From assembly GCA_951812505.1 (NCBI GenBank), contig CATOSI010000002.1, positions 496,001 to 560,000 on the forward strand: a DNA stretch of 64,000 nucleotides, in the 5' to 3' direction. This stretch comes from an uncultured Dehalococcoidia bacterium. GTDB lineage: Bacteria; Chloroflexota; Dehalococcoidia; Lucifugimonadales; UBA1123. A program made the position numbers and the translations under genes. Within the stretch, counting starts at the first letter, position 1. Every line of letters starts with the position of its first letter. This document shows, piece after piece, positions 22,310 to 30,750 of this stretch. The notes below the pieces were generated by a model. The model did not search any database, was not told the origin of the DNA, and saw nothing but the letters and a program-made list of their open reading frames with translations.

Positions 22310-22965
22310 CTTGCTTCCGGCCTTCGGCCCACTAACCTGTGAAAAGCCCCTCTCTGTCAACGCAGAAGGGGGTCTTTCTCGTCAGGTTAGTGTTGCCCCT
22401 GCTGGTGCGGAGGGGCTGAATTTACAAAGATACCTCCCGCAGGAGGCTGTTTCAGCGTGTTTTGATGCGGAAGCAAGCTGCGACAGCAGCCGTCTCCGCA
22501 ACGCTGGTCCTGCCAGGACCGAGCGCGCTGTGCCGCCTTTCGGCGGCGCGTCATGGCGCCGTTGGGCGCGATGCGCGGCCGGGCTCCGGTCGCCTGGGAG
22601 AGCTGCGACAGCAGCTCTCAGTTCCGATGGTCACCGACAGGTGTCCGTCGGGGCGAGGTGAGCCCTGGTGAGACAGGGGGATCTGAGATGTAAATCTCAG
22701 GTCCCTTTCGATCAATAGGCCTTGGCCTGTGTATCCCCAAGTATTATGGGGCAAACATTGATCGGGCGTGCCTCGGTGCGCCCTGTGGGGGTGCATCTCC
22801 GGTTAATACGGAGCTGCCCTGTGGTCCTGCGCTTGGTATCCGTCTTTACTTTGCCGACAGGCAGTTCAATGCGGATGCTCTTGCGCTGGTCCGTTGACTG
22901 GTGTGGGTGGGTGTATCTCCGATGATACGGAGTTGGTGTATCTCCGATTAATACGGAGCATTCCT
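22310..22965. other. hairpin-dense noncoding segment
   Basis: More than ten short inverted repeats in a row, e.g. ACTAACCTG..CAGGTTAGT, GCCCCTgctggtgcggAGGGGC, GAGAGCTGCgacaGCAGCTCTC, CTGAGATgtaAATCTCAG, CCCCaagtattatGGGG, CTCCGattaataCGGAG. Confidence 0.6.
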
Positions 22966-23547
22966 TTCCCAGCCATTCACCTTGCGTCGTTCCTTCGATC
23001 TTCTACCGACAGATAGTCGATCTAAGGATGACCGCAAGGGTGAAGCGCGATATGCACTTCGAGAGTCCAGGTTCTTGTCCCTGTTCCTCCCTCCTATGTC
23101 ACTTATAGTGTGCCCAGAATGGGGTGTTGTCGCCATCTTCATAATCATGGCCTGATGTGGGGTATACCAATCTGTTCAGGGGTATATGGGACGTAATACA
23201 CATATCCGTCGGCGTTGATATGAGGAGATATGGGTATATTTGAGAATCTGTGAAAAACTGCCGATTTTGCCATTTTCCCAGGAAAATGGACGGTTCATAG
23301 CTGAGGAAGCCGGCCCGAGAGGGCTGCGGTGGTTTCCGAGTGTCGGTCGATTTTGCCAAGCAGGGGGGCGCAGGCGGGATAAATCCCGCTCTTTCTGGGG
23401 TGAATGCCGGTCGCTGAGCCCCTTGAAGCGTAAGCTGTTGGAACTGTGTCCTGTCCATCCTTGAAAAGCCGGCGTAAGTTTGCGCCGACTGTTCTACAAT
23501 GATGTCCAAATGGTCTTTTCTCTGAGAGTGTGAGGTGGTCTTTCGGC

Positions 23548-23910
23548 ATGACTACGGAGATAACTGAAAGAAAGCGGCGTGATCCCGGCCTCATCGTGGA
23601 GATATTCGCCGACGGCCGCATAGCCGTCAACCTGGGAAAGCGCGCGGGGGTAACTGAGGTCACCCGTCTGTTCGTGGTGCGCGACTACGACGAGATGCGC
23701 GACCCCCAGAGCGACAAGCCCCTCGGTCGCATCATGAACCCGAAGGTCGAGCTGTCGGTGGACACCGTGGACGACCACTTCTGCGTCACCTATCCCATCG
23801 TCTCCTTCGGCGATACCATCCGCCGCGCGCTGCCCTTCATGTCTGTGGACAGGGGGAAGGAACCGAGGGTGGCCGACGAGGTCGTTTTCGCCGACGACTG
23901 GGACCTTTAG
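23548..23910 (+). CDS. hypothetical protein
   Basis: ORF with coding-like composition (MTTEITERKRRDPGLIVEIFADGRIAVNLGKRAGVTEVTRLFVVRDYDEMRDP...). Confidence 0.6.
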   Translation: MTTEITERKRRDPGLIVEIFADGRIAVNLGKRAGVTEVTRLFVVRDYDEMRDPQSDKPLGRIMNPKVELSVDTVDDHFCVTYPIVSFGDTIRRALPFMSVDRGKEPRVADEVVFADDWDL

Positions 23911-23929
23911 CAGGGTCAGGGTACGCCTG

Positions 23930-24388
23930 TTGGAGCGATGCTACGGGTGCGATGAGATGATCGGCGCGACGCCTGTCGGAGAGGGCATCGCCGGCTGCGC
24001 ATTGTGCGACGCGGACCTGTCCATCTACGGAGTCGTGGACGCGCCCGGGACCGGCCCCGTCTGCCTGGGATGCGCGCTCGGTCTCAGGCGTGATCTCGAG
24101 GTGTTTGTGTCGAGCCAGCTGGCCCTGAATCTCGCGCGTCTTTCGGCCAACGAGATATCGTTCACAACGGCGCGAACGATGGGGATTTCATGCGGGTCCT
24201 GCGGGCGTCTGACGCCGCCGTCTCTGCCCCGATTTCCGGGGGCGGAAGGACGCTGCTTTCTGTGCAGCGTCTACGGCGTTCTGGGAGAAGAGTTCACGGC
24301 GATCCCGGTGGAAATTCTCAGGGCGATGTACGGCGCCGTCGCGGGCGGATGCCTGCACGGTCCGGAGATGAGGAGGACGGTCTCCTGA
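23930..24388 (+). CDS. cysteine-rich putative zinc-binding protein
   Basis: CYGCDEMIG..GCALCDADL..VCLGCALGL..CGSCGRLTP..CFLCSVYG; TTG start; convergent with cas6e. Confidence 0.55.
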   Translation: MERCYGCDEMIGATPVGEGIAGCALCDADLSIYGVVDAPGTGPVCLGCALGLRRDLEVFVSSQLALNLARLSANEISFTTARTMGISCGSCGRLTPPSLPRFPGAEGRCFLCSVYGVLGEEFTAIPVEILRAMYGAVAGGCLHGPEMRRTVS

Positions 24389-24479
24389 GGGGGCCGTCCG
24401 GCGCTCTCCGCTGCGGCGGAGACATGCCCTGGTGCGATAGGAATTTCTCGCGCCACACCCGCCCTGCGTCGGGTACTTT

Positions 24480-25169
24480 CTATGGCCGGAGAAGGCCCCT
24501 TATCATCATCATGCCATATCCGTACGCCCTGTGTCTTCCGATGCCGGCGAGCATGAACTCGCCGAGTCGGTCCGGCCGTCTTATCCGCAGCGTTCCCGTA
24601 ATATCGGCGCGGGTTATCGGCAGGGGACTGTGGCGTCTTCGCCTGATCTGGTAAGTAACGTCGTATGAGACGAGCCGCGCGGTCTCGACGGCGACGATGC
24701 CGGATCTCTCCGCTCTGTCCCTCAGCCAGTCGACGTAGGCGTCCTGCCGGCTGGTGCATCCGTCCCTCTGGGCGAGCCTGTAGGCGTCGATCTCGCGGAC
24801 GCCGTTGGACCTTCTGTGGGGGACCGCGAGCACGCTGAAGCTCAGCCGGTCGCAGGCCTGAAAGGACGGCAGCTCGATGGACCTCAGTATATCGACGGAC
24901 AGGGCCTTTTCCCGGGTCGTGCCGGCGGATTTGGCACGAGCGCGTTCTCTGATTTCGTCTGCGGTCATGGGGCTGTAGGCCAGCAGACGCCGCCGGTATC
25001 GGCCGTTTACGACTCTGAAGGGCCGGAGTATCCTCCCGGGTCCGAACGTCTCCCTGATGAGGCAGTGAATGCGGTATGAGGGATCGGTTCCCGCGTAGGC
25101 CGGGCGCTCCGCCCATCGTCCGTAGTATCTCTCGTCCATGTCGGTCGAAATCAGGTGAACTGTTGTCAT
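24480..25169 (-). CDS. cas6e: CRISPR-associated endoribonuclease Cas6e-like
   Basis: C-terminal GIGRHRAYGYGMMMIRGL glycine-rich motif; ATGA overlap with the upstream cas5e stop; operon position. Confidence 0.88.
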   Translation of the reverse strand: MTTVHLISTDMDERYYGRWAERPAYAGTDPSYRIHCLIRETFGPGRILRPFRVVNGRYRRRLLAYSPMTADEIRERARAKSAGTTREKALSVDILRSIELPSFQACDRLSFSVLAVPHRRSNGVREIDAYRLAQRDGCTSRQDAYVDWLRDRAERSGIVAVETARLVSYDVTYQIRRRRHSPLPITRADITGTLRIRRPDRLGEFMLAGIGRHRAYGYGMMMIRGLLRP

Positions 25170-25933
25170 GGCCTCTCCGGGGTCTCTATTTCAAAGAGCG
25201 CCGTCAGTTCCTCGCCTCCGTGAAGGCCGCCGTCGCTCCAGTTTCTTCTGTCGGTGGAGGAGACGGTCGTGGCGCGCGATGGCGCATATGAGATGTGGTC
25301 TCCCGACATGGCGACGGACTGGATTTCGCCCCGCATCTCGACGGACGTTGCGAGAGCGGTGAGCGGGTCGGGGGCGTCGGCCAGACCGAGCAGGACGCGG
25401 TCCTGCGGAGCGCAAGACTTTCTTCCGATGTAGAGCGGCCTTGTGGGTCTTGCGAGCGCTGCGGCGATATCCCGCAGGGTCGGGATTTCCGACGCGGGAT
25501 CGAGTGATATGGCGGCGTGAAGATGCAGGTCCTGTATGTAGTCCCTGTATCTCAGATACGGCGATACGGTGTTGGGTTTTATGGCGGTCCTGACGGCCTC
25601 CGCCCTGCCGGTCGTCGTCCAGGCCGACTTCGGCGCGGGGTCGATGACGGTCTGAAAATCGGTGAGGGTCGAGTATTGCTCCCCGCGTCTCTCTGCGACG
25701 CTCGTTATCGACATGCGTTCCTGAAGCCTGTCGAGGTCTTCTGCGTCCCGGGGATACCTGTATCCGAGGGCGCTTGCAAGCAGTCCGGTGAGCATCGAGA
25801 CGGGGGGATGATGCGAGGTGTGTCCGAGCGCGTCGCCCCGGACGTTTCCGAAGGATGCCAGGGGCGCGCTGAGTCGTACGAGGAGATATGTTTCGGTCTC
25901 CGGGGCTGGCGCGGCGAACCTGCTTCCGCTCAT
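25166..25933 (-). CDS. cas5e: CRISPR-associated Cas5e-like
   Basis: Manually set start at 25933: MSGSRFAAPAPETETYLLVRLSAPLASFGNVRGDALGHTSHHPPVSMLTGLLASALGYRY; ATGA overlap with cas7e stop. Confidence 0.9.
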   Translation of the reverse strand: MSGSRFAAPAPETETYLLVRLSAPLASFGNVRGDALGHTSHHPPVSMLTGLLASALGYRYPRDAEDLDRLQERMSITSVAERRGEQYSTLTDFQTVIDPAPKSAWTTTGRAEAVRTAIKPNTVSPYLRYRDYIQDLHLHAAISLDPASEIPTLRDIAAALARPTRPLYIGRKSCAPQDRVLLGLADAPDPLTALATSVEMRGEIQSVAMSGDHISYAPSRATTVSSTDRRNWSDGGLHGGEELTALFEIETPERP

Positions 25934-27120
25934 GCTGTTTCCGCCCGTCCCGATCGCACCGATTCGGCAACCCATTCGGCGACGTCGGGAAGGGACGTGG
26001 GGGCGGCCCCGGGCATCGGAACGTCGTCTGTGGAGGCGTATCTTCTGGCCTCCTGCCGTCCGTACATTCTGTCGGTATCTTCGAGATGGCCGCCGAGGGC
26101 GAGTGCGGCCTGCCGGGTTGTGGGAGCGCAGGGCGTTATGTACGCGCCTGAGAGCTGTCTGGGCTGCTGCTCGCCGATCTCCACCAGGACGGTGGAGGCG
26201 TATGAGAACGGAGCGGTCCGGCTTCTCATTCCGGTGGCCGGAACGGTCGCGGCGAGCATGACGATTCTTCGCGCGATCTCGGCGGCGAGGTCCCTGTCGG
26301 ACTCGAGCCAGTCGTCGGGGTCTTCGCCCTCGAGGTTGGAGACCAGTGTGGGCACGTCGATGCAGATGTATCCGTAGTAAACGGCGGTGGTGAGTTCGTT
26401 CTCTCCCATGTAGGCCGCGTCGTTCCTGAGCTGGCTGACTATGTCGTCCATGGCCTGAAAGTAGTCCATCTCCGACTCGATGGGAGATACGCCGATGCTG
26501 TGGGTCACCTGCAGGGCGGAGTGGATGTTGGCGAGTGGGTCGGCGGTCATTTTTCTGCCGAAGACGGCGGCCTGCACGCCGGCGTGGAGTCAGAGGCCCT
26601 GTCTGAACGCCTGGATGTTGGCGTCTGTGGTGGAGCGGCGAGAGGTCTGCCCGAAGATCGCTGAGGTCATGGAGCGGGCCTCCGCGGGGCTTGACGACTC
26701 TAGGTATATCCTGTCTGCCTGGGCCGAGAGCCACTCGGTCTCCGGCAGTCCGAGGACTATCGCCTGTCTGCTCTCTGCGGCGTCTGCCTTCGGGCCATGG
26801 AGTCCGAGGTTCATCTCCGATTCTATGGCGTCTATCGTCGGGTGGTCGGCGTCGTCGCGCTGTCTGAGGGACTGGCATATCCTGAGGGAGACTATCTCCC
26901 TGGACCGTACCGACAGGGGGATGCTGGGGATGTTCCTCAGGGAGTGTGGTCCGCTGTCGGTTCTCATGGCGTACTTTCGCGCCTGGCTGGAGATCCGCGC
27001 CCGGGTTATTCCCCCGAGCGAGATGCGCTTTGCGCGCCGGGTCCGGTCGCTGTTGGGCAGCGCCGGGCCGTGGGCGTGGAGCGTGTGAATCTGTACGAAC
27101 CGGGAGGCTGGCTCGCTCAT
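25930..27120 (-). CDS. cas7e: CRISPR-associated Cas7e-like, with one in-frame TGA at 26592-26590
   Basis: ORFs 26590-27120 and 25930-26577 share one frame. N-term RFVQIHTLHAHGPALPNSDRTRRAKRISLGGITRARISSQARKYAMR; C-term AAVFGRKMTADPLANIHSALQVTHSIGVSPIESEMDYFQAMDDI. Confidence 0.9.
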
Positions 27121-27309
27121 GGAGAGACTCTTTTGGTCTTCATGTCGTTGATGTTGGATGGGGTGGCCGTTTTGTCCGCTGACCTGTCCTGGGTTGGGTT
27201 GGTCAAGGAGTCTGTTTCAGCGCGTTTTGATGCGGAAGCAAGCTGCGACAGCAGCCGTCTCTGCAACCACGGTCTTGTGAAACGGCTCCTCGAGTTGGGT
27301 TTTGGGCGC

Positions 27310-27401
27310 GTGTTCCCGTCGCTGTCCAGCAGTAGCTCGCTGCTGGGTGTTCTGATCATGTGAAGTTGTATGAATCGGGGGTATGGATGTGGCTCGTTCA
27401 T
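27310..27401 (-). pseudogene. 5' remnant of a second cas7e
   Basis: MNEPHPYPRFIQLHMIRTPSSELLLDSDGNTRPK resembles MSEPASRFVQIHTLHAHGPALPNSDRTRRAK of the full cas7e. Confidence 0.6.
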
Positions 27402-27443
27402 GGTGAAACTCCTGTATTGTTCATATCATCGATGTTATAGGAG

Positions 27444-28013
27444 GTGGCGGTTTTGTCCGCTGACTTTTCGCGGGACGGGTTCGTCCGCAGCTGCCTGTGG
27501 CTCTGTGAGCTGCTGGGCTCCTACTCCTTTCCGCAGGACCTTCTGCGGGGCCTGCGTCATCCGGAATCCGGTGGGCCGGACCATCTGGTGGCCGAGCTTA
27601 TGGGGCGTGCGGAGACGGCGGTGGGGTTTGTGATGGATGAGCCTCTGGCGGGGGCGTGGGGCGCCGCGGTCTCCGCCGCCGCTCTCATGTCGGCGCGCGG
27701 GGTGTCGGCGCACGATCCCAGGATGGCCCTCGGCCGGGCGCTCTGTGGGGTCGCGGGCGAGGCGGACCTTGGCCTTCTTCTGTCGGCGTCCTCGCCTGCC
27801 GAGTTTGAGCGCGTCTTCGTCCGCATGGCATCCCTGATGGGCGCGGAGCGGCTCAGGGCGGACTGGACGGAGATGGCTGCTCTTCTCCATGACAAAAGTG
27901 GAACCAGTTCCACTCTTATTTCCGCGGACGGGTCGGGGGATGGGTCTCTTTTGGCGAAGGTCGCGGCGGACTTTCACAGGGCCGCCGCGTACCGGGGGCG
28001 GATGGGCCGCTGA
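27444..28013 (+). CDS. cse2: CRISPR-associated Cse2/Cas11e-like small subunit, opposite strand to the other cas genes
   Basis: GTG start after AGGAG. DPRMALGRALCGVAGEADLGLLLSASSPAEFERVFVRMASLMGAERLRADWTEMAALLHD parallels the E. coli Cse2 pattern SLGRAL..RIFQLIRADRTADMVQLRRLLTHAEPVLDWPLMARML; ends KVAADFHRAA. Confidence 0.78.
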   Translation: MAVLSADFSRDGFVRSCLWLCELLGSYSFPQDLLRGLRHPESGGPDHLVAELMGRAETAVGFVMDEPLAGAWGAAVSAAALMSARGVSAHDPRMALGRALCGVAGEADLGLLLSASSPAEFERVFVRMASLMGAERLRADWTEMAALLHDKSGTSSTLISADGSGDGSLLAKVAADFHRAAAYRGRMGR

Positions 28014-28095
28014 GTCTCATGCGAGGGAGGCTCTGGCATCGTCCGGTTCCGCGATCTTGTCGCGGTGGTCTATAATTGAAGGAGGAGACCATTGT

Positions 28096-29058
28096 ATGAC
28101 CATTCACATCAATACCACCGACGATTTTCTTCGCGCTCTCCGAGGCAGCGAGGAGTTCAGGTCCGCCGCCCGCCGCGAACTGCTGACAGAGGAACTTCTG
28201 GAAGTGCCGGGTCAGCTGGTCGATATTCGAAAGACCCAGAATGCCATGCTGGAAGAGCAGGGGGAGATGCGAAAGACCCAGAACGCCATGCTGGAAGAAC
28301 AGGGGGAGATGCGCGCCAAGTCCGACGCTCTTCAGGAGACCCAGAACGCCATGCTCGAAGAGCAGAGGGAGATGCGTAAGACTCAGAACGCCATGCTGGA
28401 AGAGCTGAGGGAGATGCGCGCCAAGTCCGACGCTCTTCAGGAGACTCAGAATGCCCTCCTTGAGACCGTGGCGACGCTGCTCAGGGATACGAGCGAGATC
28501 AAGACGGATACACGCGCGCTGCACGGCATGTACAGGCGCGAGCATCAGGACCTCCATAGGTTCAGGGGGAACTATGCAAGTCATGCGGCTCGCACGAACA
28601 GATACGAAATAGTCAAGCTGTTCGCCAGGTCCCGAATGATGAGGCGGATACGCTACAACGTGCTCAGCAGCGATGCGCTGGATATGATGATCGAGGAGAA
28701 TTACGATTCCCTGGACAAACTCGGTCTCAGCGACGAGGCGCTGAACTCCTTTCCCGTGGCAGACCTCGTCGTCGAGGTCACAGAACGAAGAACCTCCAGG
28801 CCGGGTTTCTACATCGTAGTGGAAGCGTCATACACGGTAACGGGTAGTGACGTGGCACGAGCGTCCGAGCGCGCCAGGATTTTACAATGCGCGACCGGTC
28901 TGGACGCATACGCCGTTGTCGCAGCCGTCAGGTTGGCCCCGAATATCCAGGATACTGTCGAGGGCAATATCGAGAGATACCTGGAGGCGGGAGACGAGGA
29001 TGGAGTTTTCTGGTTTCCCATAGTCGAGGAGGACCTGGAACCGCCGGATCCCTGTTAA
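28096..29058 (+). CDS. coiled-coil protein with C-terminal PD-(D/E)XK-like domain (DUF3782-like family)
   Basis: AGGAGG ribosome site before ATG at 28096; repeated KTQNAMLEEQGEMR coiled coil; C-terminal FYIVVEASYTVTGSDVARASERARILQCATGLDAYAVVAAVRLAPNI. Confidence 0.75.
   Translation: MTIHINTTDDFLRALRGSEEFRSAARRELLTEELLEVPGQLVDIRKTQNAMLEEQGEMRKTQNAMLEEQGEMRAKSDALQETQNAMLEEQREMRKTQNAMLEELREMRAKSDALQETQNALLETVATLLRDTSEIKTDTRALHGMYRREHQDLHRFRGNYASHAARTNRYEIVKLFARSRMMRRIRYNVLSSDALDMMIEENYDSLDKLGLSDEALNSFPVADLVVEVTERRTSRPGFYIVVEASYTVTGSDVARASERARILQCATGLDAYAVVAAVRLAPNIQDTVEGNIERYLEAGDEDGVFWFPIVEEDLEPPDPC
28231..28470 (+). repeat. in-frame tandem repeats, 42-nt-related units (TQNAMLEEQxEMRx)
   Basis: Five copies of TQNA(M/L)LE in about 240 nt. 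Confidence 0.85.
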
Positions 29059-29143
29059 GGCGAGTTGGCATTCAGAGTTAGCCTGTCCGTCAGCACACAG
29101 TCAGCCTTGTCGGTGAAGGCTCCGGCGGCGCTGTTGTCCGGAT

Positions 29144-30574
29144 TCAGTGTAGCCCGGCTTCGAGCAGGGAGCGGGCGATGGCGGCGGAACCATGTCTGTC
29201 GAGCGCTGCCGGTGCGTGAGTTTCGATGATGTGCTCCAGCGCCTGCCTCGCGCTGTGGGCCGCCGGGACCCCCGGGCTCCGTCCGGCGTCGTATATCCTC
29301 GGGGCGATTTCGGACGCGAGTTTTTTCGCGGCGTCGGACTGCCGGTTCATCCCGCCGGCGAGATAGGCTACGGCGGCGGTTCTCAGGGATCTGAGCGCGC
29401 GGCTGTGTTCGCCGGAGATGCGCATAGATTCGGGCGTGGGTCTGTCTGATCGGAGTGAGGTGATTACGCTCGCTGGGACCGGCGCGTAGGCCTCGTGATA
29501 TCCGGAGGTTCTGCCCCGTCCGCGCGATAGCGCCGAGGCCGAGAGATAGAGAGGACTGTCCTCGATGTTTTCGACCTCCTCGTTCGTCGGCAGGGCGAGA
29601 ATCGGCAGATCCCAGACGTCGGGCCTGGTGAGCAGGCTGTCGATGAGGCCGCGTGAGAATCCGGCGCTGTCGACGGTGAGCGGGGAGCCTGTTCTCTTTG
29701 ACTTCGGAGCCCATGGATCTGTAATTGACCCGCTGATTTCACTGGTTCTTTCTATGCGTGGGGAGGCGGCTGGTCTGGGACATGCGGATATGACGTTCTC
29801 GTCGGCTCTGAGGCGTATTATTCTGGCGACCTCTATGCACAGCGGATGGACGGAGTTGGGCTCAAGTGATTCGCTCTTGTTTCCGTTCCACGGGACGGTC
29901 CACAGAAGGGCTGGATCGCTGGAACTATGGCGTCCGTCGGCCAGTAGTATTCTGGCGTCGCGCTCTATCTGTTCTGAGAGGATGGGAGAGGTGGTGAGGG
30001 CGACGTGGGGTCTGCTGCCGAACCCGCCGCCCATGCGGGCGATTCCGTGGTTGCCCGTTCCCAGAAATCCCCCGTGGGTCTGGATGGATATGAGGGCGTA
30101 TATCCAGGCGTCGGGCGGTGCCGGTCTATCGGTCCTTCTGCGCGGCTCGAACTGCCTGCTGTGAATGGGTATGTCGATGTCGTCGGGGCTTGGGAGGTTC
30201 CTTGTAGGGGTCTGGTCCGTGGGCGGCTGCAGGAAGGCGGGCTGGTCGAGGTCGGGGCTTACGAGAGTCCATGGGGCGTCCGGGTCTTTGGATTCTGAGG
30301 TCAGGTCTCTGAGGAGTTTCTGCCATCGGCCTGGGGACCGCGGCGGAGCAGTCAGCCCGGCGCGCTGGCAGCCGATGACCGCGAGCTGCGCCAGAAATGC
30401 CTTGAGGGGATGTCTCTGGTGTCGTCTGGCTGTGATGAATGAGGCTATTCTTCCCTCTGTGGCCAGGGCGAGGGTCTGCGGCAGGGTGAGAACGCGCTTT
30501 CGTCCGAGCGTGTCCCTGACGGGCAGGACTGGATCTGTGAGCAGGTTGTTGGGATGGTTCATTGTAGGTCCCAT
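29144..30574 (-). CDS. cas8e: CRISPR-associated Cas8e (Cse1/CasA)-like; likely start at 30562 (MNHPNN)
   Basis: NLLTDPVLPVRDTLGRKRVLTLPQTLALA, LDQPAFLQPP, THGGFLGTGNHGIARMGGGFGSRPHVAL resemble the Cse1 pattern. Confidence 0.87.
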   Translation of the reverse strand: MGPTMNHPNNLLTDPVLPVRDTLGRKRVLTLPQTLALATEGRIASFITARRHQRHPLKAFLAQLAVIGCQRAGLTAPPRSPGRWQKLLRDLTSESKDPDAPWTLVSPDLDQPAFLQPPTDQTPTRNLPSPDDIDIPIHSRQFEPRRRTDRPAPPDAWIYALISIQTHGGFLGTGNHGIARMGGGFGSRPHVALTTSPILSEQIERDARILLADGRHSSSDPALLWTVPWNGNKSESLEPNSVHPLCIEVARIIRLRADENVISACPRPAASPRIERTSEISGSITDPWAPKSKRTGSPLTVDSAGFSRGLIDSLLTRPDVWDLPILALPTNEEVENIEDSPLYLSASALSRGRGRTSGYHEAYAPVPASVITSLRSDRPTPESMRISGEHSRALRSLRTAAVAYLAGGMNRQSDAAKKLASEIAPRIYDAGRSPGVPAAHSARQALEHIIETHAPAALDRHGSAAIARSLLEAGLH

Positions 30575-30750
30575 GGCTTGGCGATAGGGGATTGTCGCAT
30601 AGTTCGGAAATGCTCGGTCTGCGATACCGGAATGCCGGCGGCATCTTCAGGAGAGTGTGTCAGACTGTGTGAGGGCATGTCGTATTCAGGCGGCCCGGAC
30701 TTAGCGCGCGGAATATCCGGGAGAGAAACTGAGGCATCTGGAGGTGTGGA

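Noticed and set aside
22729-22964. Bona fide CRISPR array
   Set aside because: Only one interval fits a repeat-spacer period and repeats vary in sequence and length, so it is listed only as a repeat-like signal.
24271-25116. 281-aa minus ORF overlapping cas6e
   Set aside because: Arg/Pro-rich shadow frame; cas6e frame has recognisable motifs and translational coupling.
25934-26878. The 570-aa minus ORF 25166-26878 as one protein
   Set aside because: Only its C-terminal 255 aa (from 25933) is Cas5e-like. The rest is an out-of-frame reading of cas7e with Arg-rich low-complexity sequence.
27557-27913. Minus-strand ORFs overlapping 27435-27977 as the expected co-directional cse2
   Set aside because: Their translations are Arg/Pro/Ser-rich, typical of antisense GC-rich frames. 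The plus-strand frame has Cse2-like residues and an AGGAG-GTG start.
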